Shown here piece by piece: positions 33,376 through 41,669 of a stretch of DNA of 64,000 nt; positions within the stretch are counted from its first letter, which is position 1, and each line of letters opens with the position of its first letter. The DNA is taken from positions 1-64,000 of the forward strand of contig NZ_JANIET010000002.1 of NCBI RefSeq assembly GCF_024506435.1, given 5' to 3'. The position numbers were made by a program, and so were the translations under genes. The DNA is from Pantoea trifolii (GTDB taxonomy: Bacteria; Pseudomonadota; Gammaproteobacteria; Enterobacterales; Enterobacteriaceae). The notes beneath the pieces are model-generated. The model did not search any database and was not told the origin of the DNA. It saw nothing but the letters and a program-made list of their open reading frames with translations.

Positions 33376-34310
33376 TGATAAAGCTTTTAGGCTGGCGCTT
33401 AGCGCAGGCAGCTTTCGTGGTGCTGGCAGTAGGTTTACTCACCTGGTTTCTGGTGCAGGCCTTGCCCGGCGACATGGCGTGGCGCATTGCCAGCGGGCGT
33501 TATGGATATGATCGTGTGGATGCCAACGCGGTGGCGCTGGTGCAGCAGGAACTGAGCGGCTCGTTGCATCAGGGCAGCGCGTTGCTGCACTGGCTATTCG
33601 ATCTGCTGCAGTTCAACTTTGGTCGTTCACTGGTGTCCGGCGAACCGGTGATGGATGAACTGCGCTGGCAGCTGAGTCAAACGCTGGCGCTGGCAGGAAC
33701 ATCACTGTTACTGACGATTATCTTCACTTTGCCGCTGGGCATTTGGGCGGGATGTCACGCCAATGGCAAGCTCGATCGCGCGTTGTTCTGGCTGAGTGCG
33801 CTGCTGAAATCGGTGCCGCATTTTGCGCTTGGCATGCTGCTAATTGTGTTACTGGCGCTGCAACTCGACTGGCTGCCTAGCGCCGGGCACGGCGAGCTGC
33901 GTCATTTTCTGTTGCCATCGTTAACGCTGGCATTGTCGCTCACCGCAGTGGGCGTGCGCGTAGTGCGTGAAGCGACTTATCAAGTTGTCACGTCAGGCTA
34001 TTACCGCTGGGGCGCGCAGAAGGGGTTAGCGCCAGCAACGCTAATGCGTCGTCACGGCATGCGTAATCTGGCATCGCCGGTGTTGACCTGGTTTGGTATG
34101 CAGTTTGTCTGGCTGGTGGAAGGCGTGGTGGTGGTGGAAACGCTGTTTGCCTGGCCCGGCATTGGTCACGCGCTGGTGCATGCCATCTTTGCCCGCGATG
34201 TGCCGGTGATTCAGGCCAGCGCCATGACGCTCGGACTGCTGTTCGTGCTGCTGAATATGCTGGTGGATGCGGGTTGTTATCTGCTTGATCCCCGAGGAGC
34301 ACGCGCATGA
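33375..34310 (+). CDS. DppB/NikB-type ABC permease
   Basis: 311-residue inner-membrane permease, first of the pair. Helix 1 is MIKLLGWRLAQAAFVVLAVG, followed by the family's periplasmic region and the EAA loop YRWGAQKGLAPATLMRRHG near residue 215. Two ATGs (33372, 33375) are possible, and GGAG five bases before 33375 favours the second. The start overlaps the binding-protein stop codon, indicating coupling. Confidence 0.9.
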   Translation: MIKLLGWRLAQAAFVVLAVGLLTWFLVQALPGDMAWRIASGRYGYDRVDANAVALVQQELSGSLHQGSALLHWLFDLLQFNFGRSLVSGEPVMDELRWQLSQTLALAGTSLLLTIIFTLPLGIWAGCHANGKLDRALFWLSALLKSVPHFALGMLLIVLLALQLDWLPSAGHGELRHFLLPSLTLALSLTAVGVRVVREATYQVVTSGYYRWGAQKGLAPATLMRRHGMRNLASPVLTWFGMQFVWLVEGVVVVETLFAWPGIGHALVHAIFARDVPVIQASAMTLGLLFVLLNMLVDAGCYLLDPRGARA

Positions 34311-35092
34311 CCATTTCCTTCCCGCGTCTTATTGGCCTGCTGTTGTTGTGCGTGCTGCTTGGCTTCGCCTTCCTGCTGCCCCTGATTCATCACGGCGATC
34401 CGCTGGAACAGGATCTGCTGCAGATGCTGCACGCGCCGAGCGGCGGCAATCTTCTCGGATTTGATCATCTGGGCCGCGACATGCTGACGCGCCTCAGTGC
34501 CGCGTTGCGTCTTTCGCTTGGCCTCGCTGCATTATGTGTGATGAGCGCGCTGCTCGCGGGCGTGCTGGCCGGCGTATGCAGCGCGCTGTATGGCGGCTGG
34601 CTTGATCGTCTGCTCAGCATGCTCGGCGACATGTGTCTGGCATTGCCGGGATTGCTGCTGGTGTTGCTGTTAGCGGCGATTGCGCCGGATTCTCCCGGCA
34701 TGTTATGGCTGGGGATTTCGCTGGTGCTGTGGGTGGAGTTCTTCCGCGTCACGCGTGCAACTCTGCGCCCGATTGTGCATGCGCCCGGCATGCAGGCCTC
34801 AACGCTGCTCGGTTTCTCGGCACTCTACCGTTTTCGACGTCATCTGTGGCCCGCGTTAGCGCCGGTATTAACTACGTTGACACTGTTCGCGTTCAGCAGC
34901 GCCATCATGGCGGTATCGGCGCTCGGGTTTATCAGCGTCGGTGTTCGTCCGCCTACGCCAGAACTGGGATTGATGATGACCGAACTGCTGCCGTTCGCCT
35001 GGGAAGCCCCGTGGCTGTTAATGCAGCCGGTAATCGCGCTGTTTCTGCTGTTGATCAGCCTGAATCTGTTGATGAAAAAGGAGAGCAAATGA
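34307..35092 (+). CDS. DppC/NikC-type ABC permease
   Basis: 261-residue second permease. It has the N-terminal helix followed by LLGFDHLGRDMLTRLSAALR, the conserved DppC/NikC stretch (about residues 50-70), and the EAA loop AGMQAS-type region TLLGFSALYRFRRHLWPAL near residue 165. It overlaps both the upstream permease and the downstream ATPase by four bases. Confidence 0.9.
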   Translation: MTISFPRLIGLLLLCVLLGFAFLLPLIHHGDPLEQDLLQMLHAPSGGNLLGFDHLGRDMLTRLSAALRLSLGLAALCVMSALLAGVLAGVCSALYGGWLDRLLSMLGDMCLALPGLLLVLLLAAIAPDSPGMLWLGISLVLWVEFFRVTRATLRPIVHAPGMQASTLLGFSALYRFRRHLWPALAPVLTTLTLFAFSSAIMAVSALGFISVGVRPPTPELGLMMTELLPFAWEAPWLLMQPVIALFLLLISLNLLMKKESK

Positions 35093-36492
35093 AAGGATTA
35101 CAGGTTATTGGCATCAGCGTCACAACCGCCAGCGCCACGCTGGTGGAACCGGTTGATTTCACCTTGCAGCCCGGCCAGCCGCTGACCTTGCTAGGTGAAA
35201 CCGGTTCAGGAAAAAGCCTGCTGGCGCAAGCGATCATGGGGATTTTGCCCGACGATTTGCAGGCCAGCGGCACGCTGATCATCAATGAACAACATTTTAC
35301 CTTGCCGCAGGATGCCGGATTGCTGCGCGAATTATGGGGCCGCACGTTAGCGTCGCTGCCGCAGGAGCCGTGGCTATCGCTGGATCCCACCATGTCAGTG
35401 CAGCAGCAAGTCGCCGAAGGCTATCGCTATGTACGTGGACAAGCGAATGCTCTCAGCTTAATTGCCGCGCGCCGCGATCTACAGCAGCTTGGTTTACAGG
35501 ACGCGGCGCCGCGTTTTCCTTGGCAACTCTCCGGCGGGATGGCGCAACGTGCCGCGTTTGCCGCCGCACGTGCAGGCGGCGCGGAGATACTGATTGCCGA
35601 TGAGCCAACTAAAGGGCTGGATGTGGCGCGTCGCGATGAGGTCGCGGCTTTGCTGCGCCGCGAAGTGGCCGACGGCGGTACACTGCTCACCATCACCCAC
35701 GACATCGCGCTGGCCCGTCAGTTGGGCGGTGAGGTTATCGTGATGCATAAAGGCAAGGTGATCGAGCAGGGCAGGGCGGAACAGGTGCTACATGCGCCGC
35801 AGCAGCGGTACTCGCGTGAATTACTTGCCGCCGATCCCGCCGCCTGGCCTGCACGGCAACAAACTATTGTTGGCAGCAAAGTGGTGGTGAGTGCTGAGGG
35901 CATTCGCATACAGCGCGGCGGCAAACCGCTCGGCGTGCCGCAAAACTTCACGCTGCACGCCGGGGAAATCGTGGGATTACACGGTGCCAGCGGCAGCGGA
36001 AAAAGTAGCTTTGGAGATGTGCTGCTCGGTCTGCTGACGCCGCAGCAAGGTAATGTTACGCGCCATGCGGCGGTCGATGCGCTGAAATACCAGAAGATTT
36101 ATCAGGATCCGTCAGCGCTGTTTCCACCGACCCGCACGCTGGCACAAAGCCTCGACGATGTGTTGCGCCGTCATCGCATTGCCTCCACGCGACGGGATGC
36201 GCTAATGGAGCAATTGGCGCTGGCGCCGGAACTGCTGACGCGTCGGCCCGATTCGCTATCGGGCGGCGAACTGCAGCGCTTCTCGCTGTTACGCGTGATG
36301 CTGCTCGATCCGGTATTTCTGTTTGCCGATGAACCCACATCGCGTCTTGATCCACTGGTGCAGCAGCAAACCATCCAGCTCATCACCTCGCTGGCGCGTG
36401 AGCAACAGTGCGCGGTATTGCTGGTAAGCCACGATCGCGATCTGCTGGAAAAGGGCACGCATCGGGTGATCGCGATGGAAGACGTCGCTTAA
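35089..36492 (+). CDS. Fused ABC ATPase with two nucleotide-binding domains (DppD-DppF type)
   Basis: 467 residues carrying both ATPases of the importer in one chain. Domain 1: Walker A GETGSGKS (36-43), signature LSGGMAQR (148-154), Walker B ILIADEPTKGLD (167-178). Domain 2: Walker A GASGSGKS (299-306), signature LSGGELQR (390-397), Walker B FLFADEPTSRLD (410-421). Each half is shorter than a typical Dpp or Nik ATPase, and the Fe-S-like Cys-rich tail of DppD is missing. GGAG precedes ATG 35089. The same reading frame extends upstream through the permease gene but has no start signal there. The 3' end overlaps the convergent acetyltransferase by four bases. Confidence 0.92.
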   Translation: MKGLQVIGISVTTASATLVEPVDFTLQPGQPLTLLGETGSGKSLLAQAIMGILPDDLQASGTLIINEQHFTLPQDAGLLRELWGRTLASLPQEPWLSLDPTMSVQQQVAEGYRYVRGQANALSLIAARRDLQQLGLQDAAPRFPWQLSGGMAQRAAFAAARAGGAEILIADEPTKGLDVARRDEVAALLRREVADGGTLLTITHDIALARQLGGEVIVMHKGKVIEQGRAEQVLHAPQQRYSRELLAADPAAWPARQQTIVGSKVVVSAEGIRIQRGGKPLGVPQNFTLHAGEIVGLHGASGSGKSSFGDVLLGLLTPQQGNVTRHAAVDALKYQKIYQDPSALFPPTRTLAQSLDDVLRRHRIASTRRDALMEQLALAPELLTRRPDSLSGGELQRFSLLRVMLLDPVFLFADEPTSRLDPLVQQQTIQLITSLAREQQCAVLLVSHDRDLLEKGTHRVIAMEDVA

Positions 36493-37010
36493 CGCTCTGG
36501 CGGCTGGCTATCACCGTGGCCGAGTGAACGCTGCATCACCACGGTGTCGAGCCAGCGGCCATGTTTGAATCCCACCGATTTCATGACACCGGTGTGCTCA
36601 AACCCGAGCGCCCGGTGTAGGCCAAGCGATCCTGTATTCTCGCTATCGCCAATAATCGCGATGATTTGGCGAAATCCCGCCGCTTCCGCTAGCGCAATGG
36701 CTTTTTGCAACAGCGCGCGACCAATGCCTCTGCCGGTTTGCTGCTGATCGAGGTAAATCGAATCCTCCAGCGTAAAGCGATAGGCATAACGCGGGCGATA
36801 CGGCGCCAGATAGCAGTAGCCCAGCACCTGATCATCCTCCTGCGCCACCAGCCAAAAACCGCCGCGCTGCTGCACATCCTGCACGCGATTCTGCATTTCG
36901 CTGGTCGAAGGCGGTTCGGTTTCAAAAGTCGCGGTGCCGTGTAGCACATGCCAGGCGTAGATTTTCTGAATGGCAGCGGCGTGGTGAGGTCGGGCGGGAA
37001 TAATGTCCAT
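36489..37010 (-). CDS. GNAT acetyltransferase, phosphinothricin N-acetyltransferase-like
   Basis: 173-residue N-acetyltransferase. The pattern (IIPARPHHAAAIQKIYAWHV, TATFETEPPS, YRPRYAYRFTLEDSIYLD, QQTGRGIGRALLQKAI with the acetyl-CoA P-loop, GLHRALGFEHTGVMKSVGFK, LDTVVMQRSLG) is that of the Pat/YncA subgroup that acetylates methionine sulfoximine and sulfone or phosphinothricin. The start is ATG 37010, with AGGA upstream. It is transcribed alone or after the Xre-cupin gene. Confidence 0.88.
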   Translation of the reverse strand: MDIIPARPHHAAAIQKIYAWHVLHGTATFETEPPSTSEMQNRVQDVQQRGGFWLVAQEDDQVLGYCYLAPYRPRYAYRFTLEDSIYLDQQQTGRGIGRALLQKAIALAEAAGFRQIIAIIGDSENTGSLGLHRALGFEHTGVMKSVGFKHGRWLDTVVMQRSLGHGDSQPPER

Positions 37011-37116
37011 ATGTTCCTGATTCTTAGCGGAGAAAACCACAGCATGCCACCGCGCCGCACGCGAATCATCGGATTTAACAATAGGAAATTCTGATGGCTA
37101 ACCTTCTGTACCGTAG

Positions 37117-37136
37117 AGTCGCCATTGATGGCGACC
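37117..37136. repeat. Dispersed palindrome, copy 4 (GGTCGCC family)
   Basis: AGTCGCCATTGATGGCGACC, preceded by CCGTAG, lies between the Xre-cupin gene and the acetyltransferase. Here the flanking genes are in tandem. Confidence 0.75.
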
Positions 37137-37150
37137 TGAACAACCACAAC

Positions 37151-37699
37151 TCAATTCTGCTCCGACAACTGCACCGCCATGGTATCCGCCTCCAAAGCCT
37201 CGAACACATGAGGTTCGTCGGCGGGATAACAAATGTAGTCGCCTGGATGCAGTTCGACCGGTGCATCGCGCGGCCCTACCAGCGCACGGCCACGCGCGAT
37301 GATCACATGCTCCACCGATCCCGGCGGATGCGGTTTTGAGTCGCGCGGTGCGCCAGGTTGGCTGGTGACCAGATAAAGATCGCGGCGTCCGCCGGGCGGG
37401 CAACTTGCCAGCAAGGCCGCCTGATAATCCGCCATCTCCGCTGAAACGATCATGCCTTCGCCACGGCGAATTACCTGCAATCGCTTCACTTCCGGCTCCA
37501 TCAAACGCGCGAAAGGAATATTCAACGCCACACACAGCGCCCACAACGTTTCAAGGCTGGGATTGCCGTTGCCCGCTTCGAGCTGCGACAGCGTAGATTT
37601 AGCGATCCCGGCGCGACGCGCCACTTCTGTCAGTGAAAGCCCTGCGCGCTGGCGTTCGCGCAGTAATCCGACAGCAATAATATCAATTGGCGTGGTCAA
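37151..37699 (-). CDS. Xre-cupin transcriptional regulator
   Basis: 182 residues: an N-terminal helix-turn-helix (GLLRERQRAGLSLTEVARRA, GIAKSTLSQLEAGNGNPSLE, about 11-50) and a C-terminal cupin (EHVIIARGRALVGPRDAP, LHPGDYICYPADEPHVFEA). The only start that covers the DNA-binding domain is TTG 37699, supported by AGGAG five bases upstream. It is divergent from azlCD and probably represses it. The effector is likely an amino acid or analogue. Confidence 0.88.
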   Translation of the reverse strand: MTTPIDIIAVGLLRERQRAGLSLTEVARRAGIAKSTLSQLEAGNGNPSLETLWALCVALNIPFARLMEPEVKRLQVIRRGEGMIVSAEMADYQAALLASCPPGGRRDLYLVTSQPGAPRDSKPHPPGSVEHVIIARGRALVGPRDAPVELHPGDYICYPADEPHVFEALEADTMAVQLSEQN

Positions 37700-37720
37700 A
37701 CCCTCTCCTGTTCTTTATAT

Positions 37721-37735
37721 CGAACGATTTGTTCG
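37721..37735. promoter_or_regulatory. Palindromic operator between the Xre-cupin gene and azlC
   Basis: CGAACGATTTGTTCG is an inverted repeat (CGAAC/GTTCG). A further TTCGATAT half-site lies downstream at 37780. It is the likely binding site of the divergent regulator. Confidence 0.5.
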
Positions 37736-37801
37736 TCTTGTAAAACAATTCTGCTGCGTTCATTATAACGGCTTTCCTGTTCGATATGAGATCAAATTGT
37801 G

Positions 37802-38476
37802 ATGCGTCTGGGTGCAGTGCCGCTTGATCGCGGAGTAATAAAAGCCATATTCCTGGTTTGTCTGGCCGACGGTATTGTCGGGCTTTCTTACGGTTCGCTG
37901 GCGGCGGCCGAAGGTTTTCCGCTGTGGGTGCCCATTGCACTCTCAACCCTGGTGCTGGCCGGTGCGTCGGAATTTCTGTTTATCGGCATTGTGGCGGGCG
38001 GCGGCAGTCCATTGACCGCAGCAGCGGCTGGGTTGTTGGTTAACGCGCGGCATTTGCCGTTTGGTATTGCGGTGAAAGATCTGGTGGGCAAAGGCAGCCG
38101 CAGTCTGTTGGGGTGCCACATCATGAATGATGAAAGCGTGGTGTTTGGTATTTCTCAGCCAAAACTGGCGCAGCGTCGCGCCGCGTACTGGATTTGCGGT
38201 TTGGGCATTTTTACCATCTGGCCGCTGTCGGTGATTGGCGGTGCGGTGATCGGCCGCTTTATTCCCGATGTCTCGGCCATTGGTTTAGATGCGGTGTTCC
38301 CGGCGATCCTGATTGCCCTGATTTTCCCGGCGCTGCGTCAGCGTCGCACGCTGATCCCCGCTACGCTTGGCACAGCGCTCTCTGTGCTGGCGACGCCGTT
38401 TGTGCCAGCGGGCATGCCGGTGCTGTTTTCATTGCTGGGATTACTGAGCTGGCGGGAGCGTAAAAATGCAAAATAA
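37802..38476 (+). CDS. azlC: AzlC family branched-chain amino-acid exporter, large subunit
   Basis: 224-residue membrane protein with the AzlC signature: SYGSLAAAEGFPLWVPIALS, VLAGASEFLFIGIVAGGG, LLVNARHLPFGIAVKDL and LGCHIMNDESVVFG. It exports valine-type amino acids and azaleucine together with AzlD. A GTG three bases upstream of the ATG is an equally possible start. The end overlaps azlD by 11 bases. Confidence 0.9.
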   Translation: MRLGAVPLDRGVIKAIFLVCLADGIVGLSYGSLAAAEGFPLWVPIALSTLVLAGASEFLFIGIVAGGGSPLTAAAAGLLVNARHLPFGIAVKDLVGKGSRSLLGCHIMNDESVVFGISQPKLAQRRAAYWICGLGIFTIWPLSVIGGAVIGRFIPDVSAIGLDAVFPAILIALIFPALRQRRTLIPATLGTALSVLATPFVPAGMPVLFSLLGLLSWRERKNAK

Positions 38477-38786
38477 TCTGATCATTGGCGGTATCGCGCT
38501 GCTGGCGGTAGGCACTTATGCGATCCGCTTCGCCGGTTATCGCCTTGGCAGCCGTATGCAGATGTCGGATCGCGCGCGCAACATGCTGTCTGATGCCGCC
38601 ACCGTTTTGTTGCTAGCGGTAGCCGTAACCACCGCGCTGTTTGAAGGCACGCACTTCGCTGGCGTAGCGCGCATCGCTGGCGTGCTGTTTGCAGTATTTT
38701 TGGCCTGGCGGCGCACACCGTTGATTCTGGTAATTATCGGTGCTGCGCTAATGACCGCGTTGCTACGCTACTTCGGCGTGCCCTGA
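38466..38786 (+). CDS. azlD: AzlD family small subunit
   Basis: 106 residues with about four membrane helices (LIIGGIALLAVGTYAIRFAG, LSDAATVLLLAVAVTTALF, IAGVLFAVFLAWRR, LILVIIGAALMTALLRYFG). This small partner of AzlC is needed for export. It is translationally coupled to azlC. Confidence 0.9.
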   Translation: MQNNLIIGGIALLAVGTYAIRFAGYRLGSRMQMSDRARNMLSDAATVLLLAVAVTTALFEGTHFAGVARIAGVLFAVFLAWRRTPLILVIIGAALMTALLRYFGVP

Positions 38787-39310
38787 TCGCGCCAGGTTTG
38801 CGCGCGTAATTCATATACCAAACTGGCGGGCGCGCCCGGAACATCGTGAACCTGGCCGTAACAGCGCAGTCCCGCCTTTTCCAGTACCTGCTGTGATGCA
38901 ATATGATCCTGACGCACCGCCGCATCAATCACCGGAAGCTGGCATTCATCGAAGCCATAAGCGACAACCCTTCGTGCAAACTCGGTGGCGAAACCTTTTC
39001 CCCACGCCTCTTTCGCCAGACGATAGCCAAGATTATTGACCGGCTTGCCAGCAAACTCGCGCACCGATAAACCACCAAATCCTATAACCTCATCCGGCTG
39101 TTCCCGCAGGCAAATCGCCCAGTTACCGAAGGGAAAGGATTGCCAGTGCGCCAGCCAGCGAGTTATTACCTCCTCTGCAAAGGCTACATCGGGAAACGGA
39201 CCCGCCGGATTGAACATATTGGTATCCGGATCGCCATAGATGGCAAACAGGCGCTGAACATCGGTGGGTTCAACCGGACGAAGAAACAAACGTGATGAAG
39301 TGAGCTGCAT
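38768..39310 (-). CDS. GNAT acetyltransferase (RimJ/RimL-like)
   Basis: 180-residue acetyltransferase of the ribosomal-protein N-acetyltransferase type: LTSSRLFLRPVEPTDVQRLF at the N-terminus, GFGGLSVREFAGKPVNNLGY, LAKEAWGKGFATEFARRVV (acetyl-CoA loop) and NHIASQQVLEKAGLRCYG-type C-terminal helix. AAAGG precedes ATG 39310. The substrate is unknown; most relatives modify N-termini or small amines. The 3' end overlaps azlD by 19 bases. Confidence 0.87.
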   Translation of the reverse strand: MQLTSSRLFLRPVEPTDVQRLFAIYGDPDTNMFNPAGPFPDVAFAEEVITRWLAHWQSFPFGNWAICLREQPDEVIGFGGLSVREFAGKPVNNLGYRLAKEAWGKGFATEFARRVVAYGFDECQLPVIDAAVRQDHIASQQVLEKAGLRCYGQVHDVPGAPASLVYELRAQTWRDQGTPK

Positions 39311-39403
39311 TGTCGTAACCTTTTGTAGCCGGAATCGGCGTTATCTTCCTGATGAGTTTTGTTACTGTGATACTCCACGGATTACTAGCATAGAGGAAAA
39401 CGT

Positions 39404-39874
39404 ATGAAACCGCGTTTAGCCCGCTGTGATGAAACGGCCACGCTGTGGCGTATTCGCAACCTTGCCATTCGCCACGGTTGCCAGGACGCTTATCCAGCAG
39501 ATGTGATCAGCGCATGGACGCCCGATGCGTTGCCGCACGGTTATTTCGAGGCGGTAAAAAGCAATCCCTTTTATGTGGTCGACGACGCTGAATATGGCGT
39601 CGCCGCGACCGGTTTTCTCGATTTGCACAGCGGCAGCGTTGAAGCGATCTTTACGTTGCCCACCTGCAATGGCAAAGGGTATGCCAGCGCGATAATGCAG
39701 GCAATTATCGATGAAGCGCGTCAGCGTGGTTTTAATCAGCTGACGCTCGCCGCCACCCCCAACGCCAGTAGCTTCTATCAGCGCCACGGTTTTCGTGTAG
39801 TGCGAGAGGCGCTTTATCCCTCGGCGCTGGCGCAAGCCGATCTTCCCTGCGTCGAAATGATTCGCGAACTTTAA
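39404..39874 (+). CDS. GNAT acetyltransferase
   Basis: 156-residue acetyltransferase with TLWRIRNLAIRHGCQDAYPA at the N-terminus and FTLPTCNGKGYASAIMQAII (acetyl-CoA-binding loop, slightly degenerate GKGYA form), then NQLTLAATPNASSFYQRHGF. GAGGAAAACGT precedes ATG 39404. It belongs to a family of PA4866-like or ElaA-like small acetyltransferases. The substrate is not predictable. Confidence 0.85.
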   Translation: MKPRLARCDETATLWRIRNLAIRHGCQDAYPADVISAWTPDALPHGYFEAVKSNPFYVVDDAEYGVAATGFLDLHSGSVEAIFTLPTCNGKGYASAIMQAIIDEARQRGFNQLTLAATPNASSFYQRHGFRVVREALYPSALAQADLPCVEMIREL

Positions 39875-39881
39875 GGCTAAA

Positions 39882-40886
39882 ATGACAAACAGTGCAAACA
39901 ACATGGACCGCGCGAATATGGTAATTAACTGCGTAGCCTATCGCCACGGCGAGCGCGAAGAACATGTCGATATCGCCGATATCAGTGAAGTATTAAAAGA
40001 AGAGAAATCCTTCGTCTGGATGGGTTTGTACCAACCCGAACCGGCTTTTATGCAGACGCTGCAGCAGGAATTCAGCCTGCATGAACTGGCGATTGAGGAT
40101 GCGCTGGTGGCGCATCAGCGACCGAAGATCGAGCAGTACGGCGATTCGGTGTTTATCGTGGTGAAAACCGCCCACATGGATGAGCAGCAGCGCATCACTT
40201 TCGGAGAAACCCACTTCTTCCTCGGCAAAAACTTCCTGATCACTGTGCGTCACGGTTCTTCGGAAGGCTATGCAGACATCCGCACCAAAGCCGAAAAGAA
40301 CCACGCGCTACTGTGTGAAGGACCGGGTTATGCGCTCTACTGCATCCTTGATTTCATCGTTGATAACTACAGTAAAATCACCGAATCCCTCAACGATCGC
40401 ATTAGTGGGTTGGAACAGGGCATGTTCACCACACGTTTCGACAGCGATGCGCTGCAGAACGTTTATCATCTGCGTCGTGAACTGCTGGCGCTGCGTAACG
40501 CGGCGCTGCCGGTGACCGAAATCTGCCAGCAGCTGGTGCGCTTCCACGAAGATATCATTCCTAAAAATCTGCGTGCCTATCTGCGTGACGTGCAGGATCA
40601 CGCGCATCACGTGATGATCGATGCGGAAGATATGCGTGAAATGCTCACCAGCGCGATGCAGGTCAATCTGGCGCTGGTATCAGTGCAGCAAAGCGAAGTG
40701 AATAAAAAGCTCGCTGGTTGGGGTGCGATCCTGATTGTGCCGACCATCATTTTCAGCATGTACGGCATGAACTTCCCCGATATGCCGGAGCTGCATACCC
40801 ACTTTGGTTATCCTGCAGTGGTGGGCGTAACCATCGTTATCTGCTGTGTGATGTGGTGGCGACTGAAAAAGGCTGGTTGGCTATAA
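39882..40886 (+). CDS. CorA/ZntB family divalent-metal transporter
   Basis: 334-residue 2-TM-GxN channel. A long cytoplasmic N-terminal domain is followed by a stalk helix and two C-terminal membrane helices. The first ends with the pore motif YGMNFPDMPE (about residues 289-298), and the second is followed by the positively charged tail WWRLKKAGWL. The length (334) is longer than E. coli CorA (316) and near ZntB (327). The sequence between the motif helices fits plasmid- and chromosome-borne CorA paralogues. It transports Mg2+, Co2+ or Zn2+. AAGG precedes ATG 39882; later in-frame ATGs at 39903 and 39918 are alternatives. Confidence 0.87.
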   Translation: MTNSANNMDRANMVINCVAYRHGEREEHVDIADISEVLKEEKSFVWMGLYQPEPAFMQTLQQEFSLHELAIEDALVAHQRPKIEQYGDSVFIVVKTAHMDEQQRITFGETHFFLGKNFLITVRHGSSEGYADIRTKAEKNHALLCEGPGYALYCILDFIVDNYSKITESLNDRISGLEQGMFTTRFDSDALQNVYHLRRELLALRNAALPVTEICQQLVRFHEDIIPKNLRAYLRDVQDHAHHVMIDAEDMREMLTSAMQVNLALVSVQQSEVNKKLAGWGAILIVPTIIFSMYGMNFPDMPELHTHFGYPAVVGVTIVICCVMWWRLKKAGWL

Positions 40887-40937
40887 ACGTTTAATGCCTG
40901 CATTTTTTGCACAACTTCCTGCAACCCGGAGTGAAAG

Positions 40938-41624
40938 ATGTCCTTTACTATTGGTCTGCTGCTGTTCCCCAATCTCACGCAACTTGATCTCACCGGTCCG
41001 TGGGAAGTGTTTGCCCGCATGCCCAACGTTAACAACTATCTGATTTGGAAAGATCGCCAGCCGGTGATGTCAGATCGCGGTCTGGCAATCGTACCAACGG
41101 TGACCTTTGACGATTGCCCTCAACTCGATCTGATCTGCATCCCCGGCGGTCCGGGACAAATTGCGCTGATGGAGGATGACGAAACGCTGGATTTCGTGCG
41201 TCACATGGCGGAAAACGCCAAGTGGGTGACTTCGGTATGTACCGGTTCGCTGGTGTTAGGTGCAGCGGGTTTATTGCAGGGATATCGCGCGACGTCACAT
41301 TGGGGTTCGCTTGATCAACTCAGCTTGCTCGGTGCCACGCCGGTAGCGGAACGTGTGGTGCGCGATCGCAACCGCATCACTGGCGCGGGCGTCACCTCGG
41401 GCATTGATTTCGCTTTAACCGTGGCGGAAGAGCTGCTTGGACGTGAGACAGCGGAAAATATCCAGTTGCAGATGGAGTACGATCCGGCGCCGCCATTCCA
41501 TTCCGGTTCACCACGCAGCGCATCGCCGGAACGGTTGGCCGAGGCAAAAATCCAGATGCAGGATTTTATTGCTCGTCGACGTGTAGCGACCGAAAGTGCC
41601 GCAGCACGGCTCAAGCGTGACTGA
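40938..41624 (+). CDS. inhA: DJ-1/PfpI family protein, isonitrile hydratase-like
   Basis: 228 residues closely parallel to isonitrile hydratase (InhA) of Pseudomonas, which hydrates isonitriles to N-formamides. The active-site Asp lies in FPNLTQLDLTGPWEVFA (about residue 17), the nucleophile elbow in TSVCTGSLVLGAAGLL (Cys about 101, followed by the key Thr) and GVTSGIDFALT downstream. The length matches exactly. GGAGTGAAAG precedes ATG 40938. The neighbours do not prove the substrate. It could instead be another glutamine-amidotransferase-fold hydrolase. Confidence 0.82.
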   Translation: MSFTIGLLLFPNLTQLDLTGPWEVFARMPNVNNYLIWKDRQPVMSDRGLAIVPTVTFDDCPQLDLICIPGGPGQIALMEDDETLDFVRHMAENAKWVTSVCTGSLVLGAAGLLQGYRATSHWGSLDQLSLLGATPVAERVVRDRNRITGAGVTSGIDFALTVAEELLGRETAENIQLQMEYDPAPPFHSGSPRSASPERLAEAKIQMQDFIARRRVATESAAARLKRD

Positions 41625-41631
41625 GAAAAAC

Positions 41632-41656
41632 TGGCGATTTCAGCCTGAAATCGCCA
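41632..41656. repeat. Perfect parS-like palindrome far from parB
   Basis: Arms TGGCGATTTCA and TGAAATCGCCA are separated by GCC, between the convergent inhA-like and SDR genes. It contains the same 20-bp sequence as the two sites behind parB, plus a second TCGCCA hexamer, and lies 22 kb from them. It also forms a hairpin with T-rich flanks on both sides, so it may double as a terminator. Confidence 0.7.
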
Positions 41657-41669
41657 CAAGTTTTACCGC

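Noticed and set aside
34633..35088. N-terminal extension of the fused ABC ATPase
   Set aside because: The frame is open through the permease gene, but GGAG before ATG 35089 and the domain start show that translation begins there.
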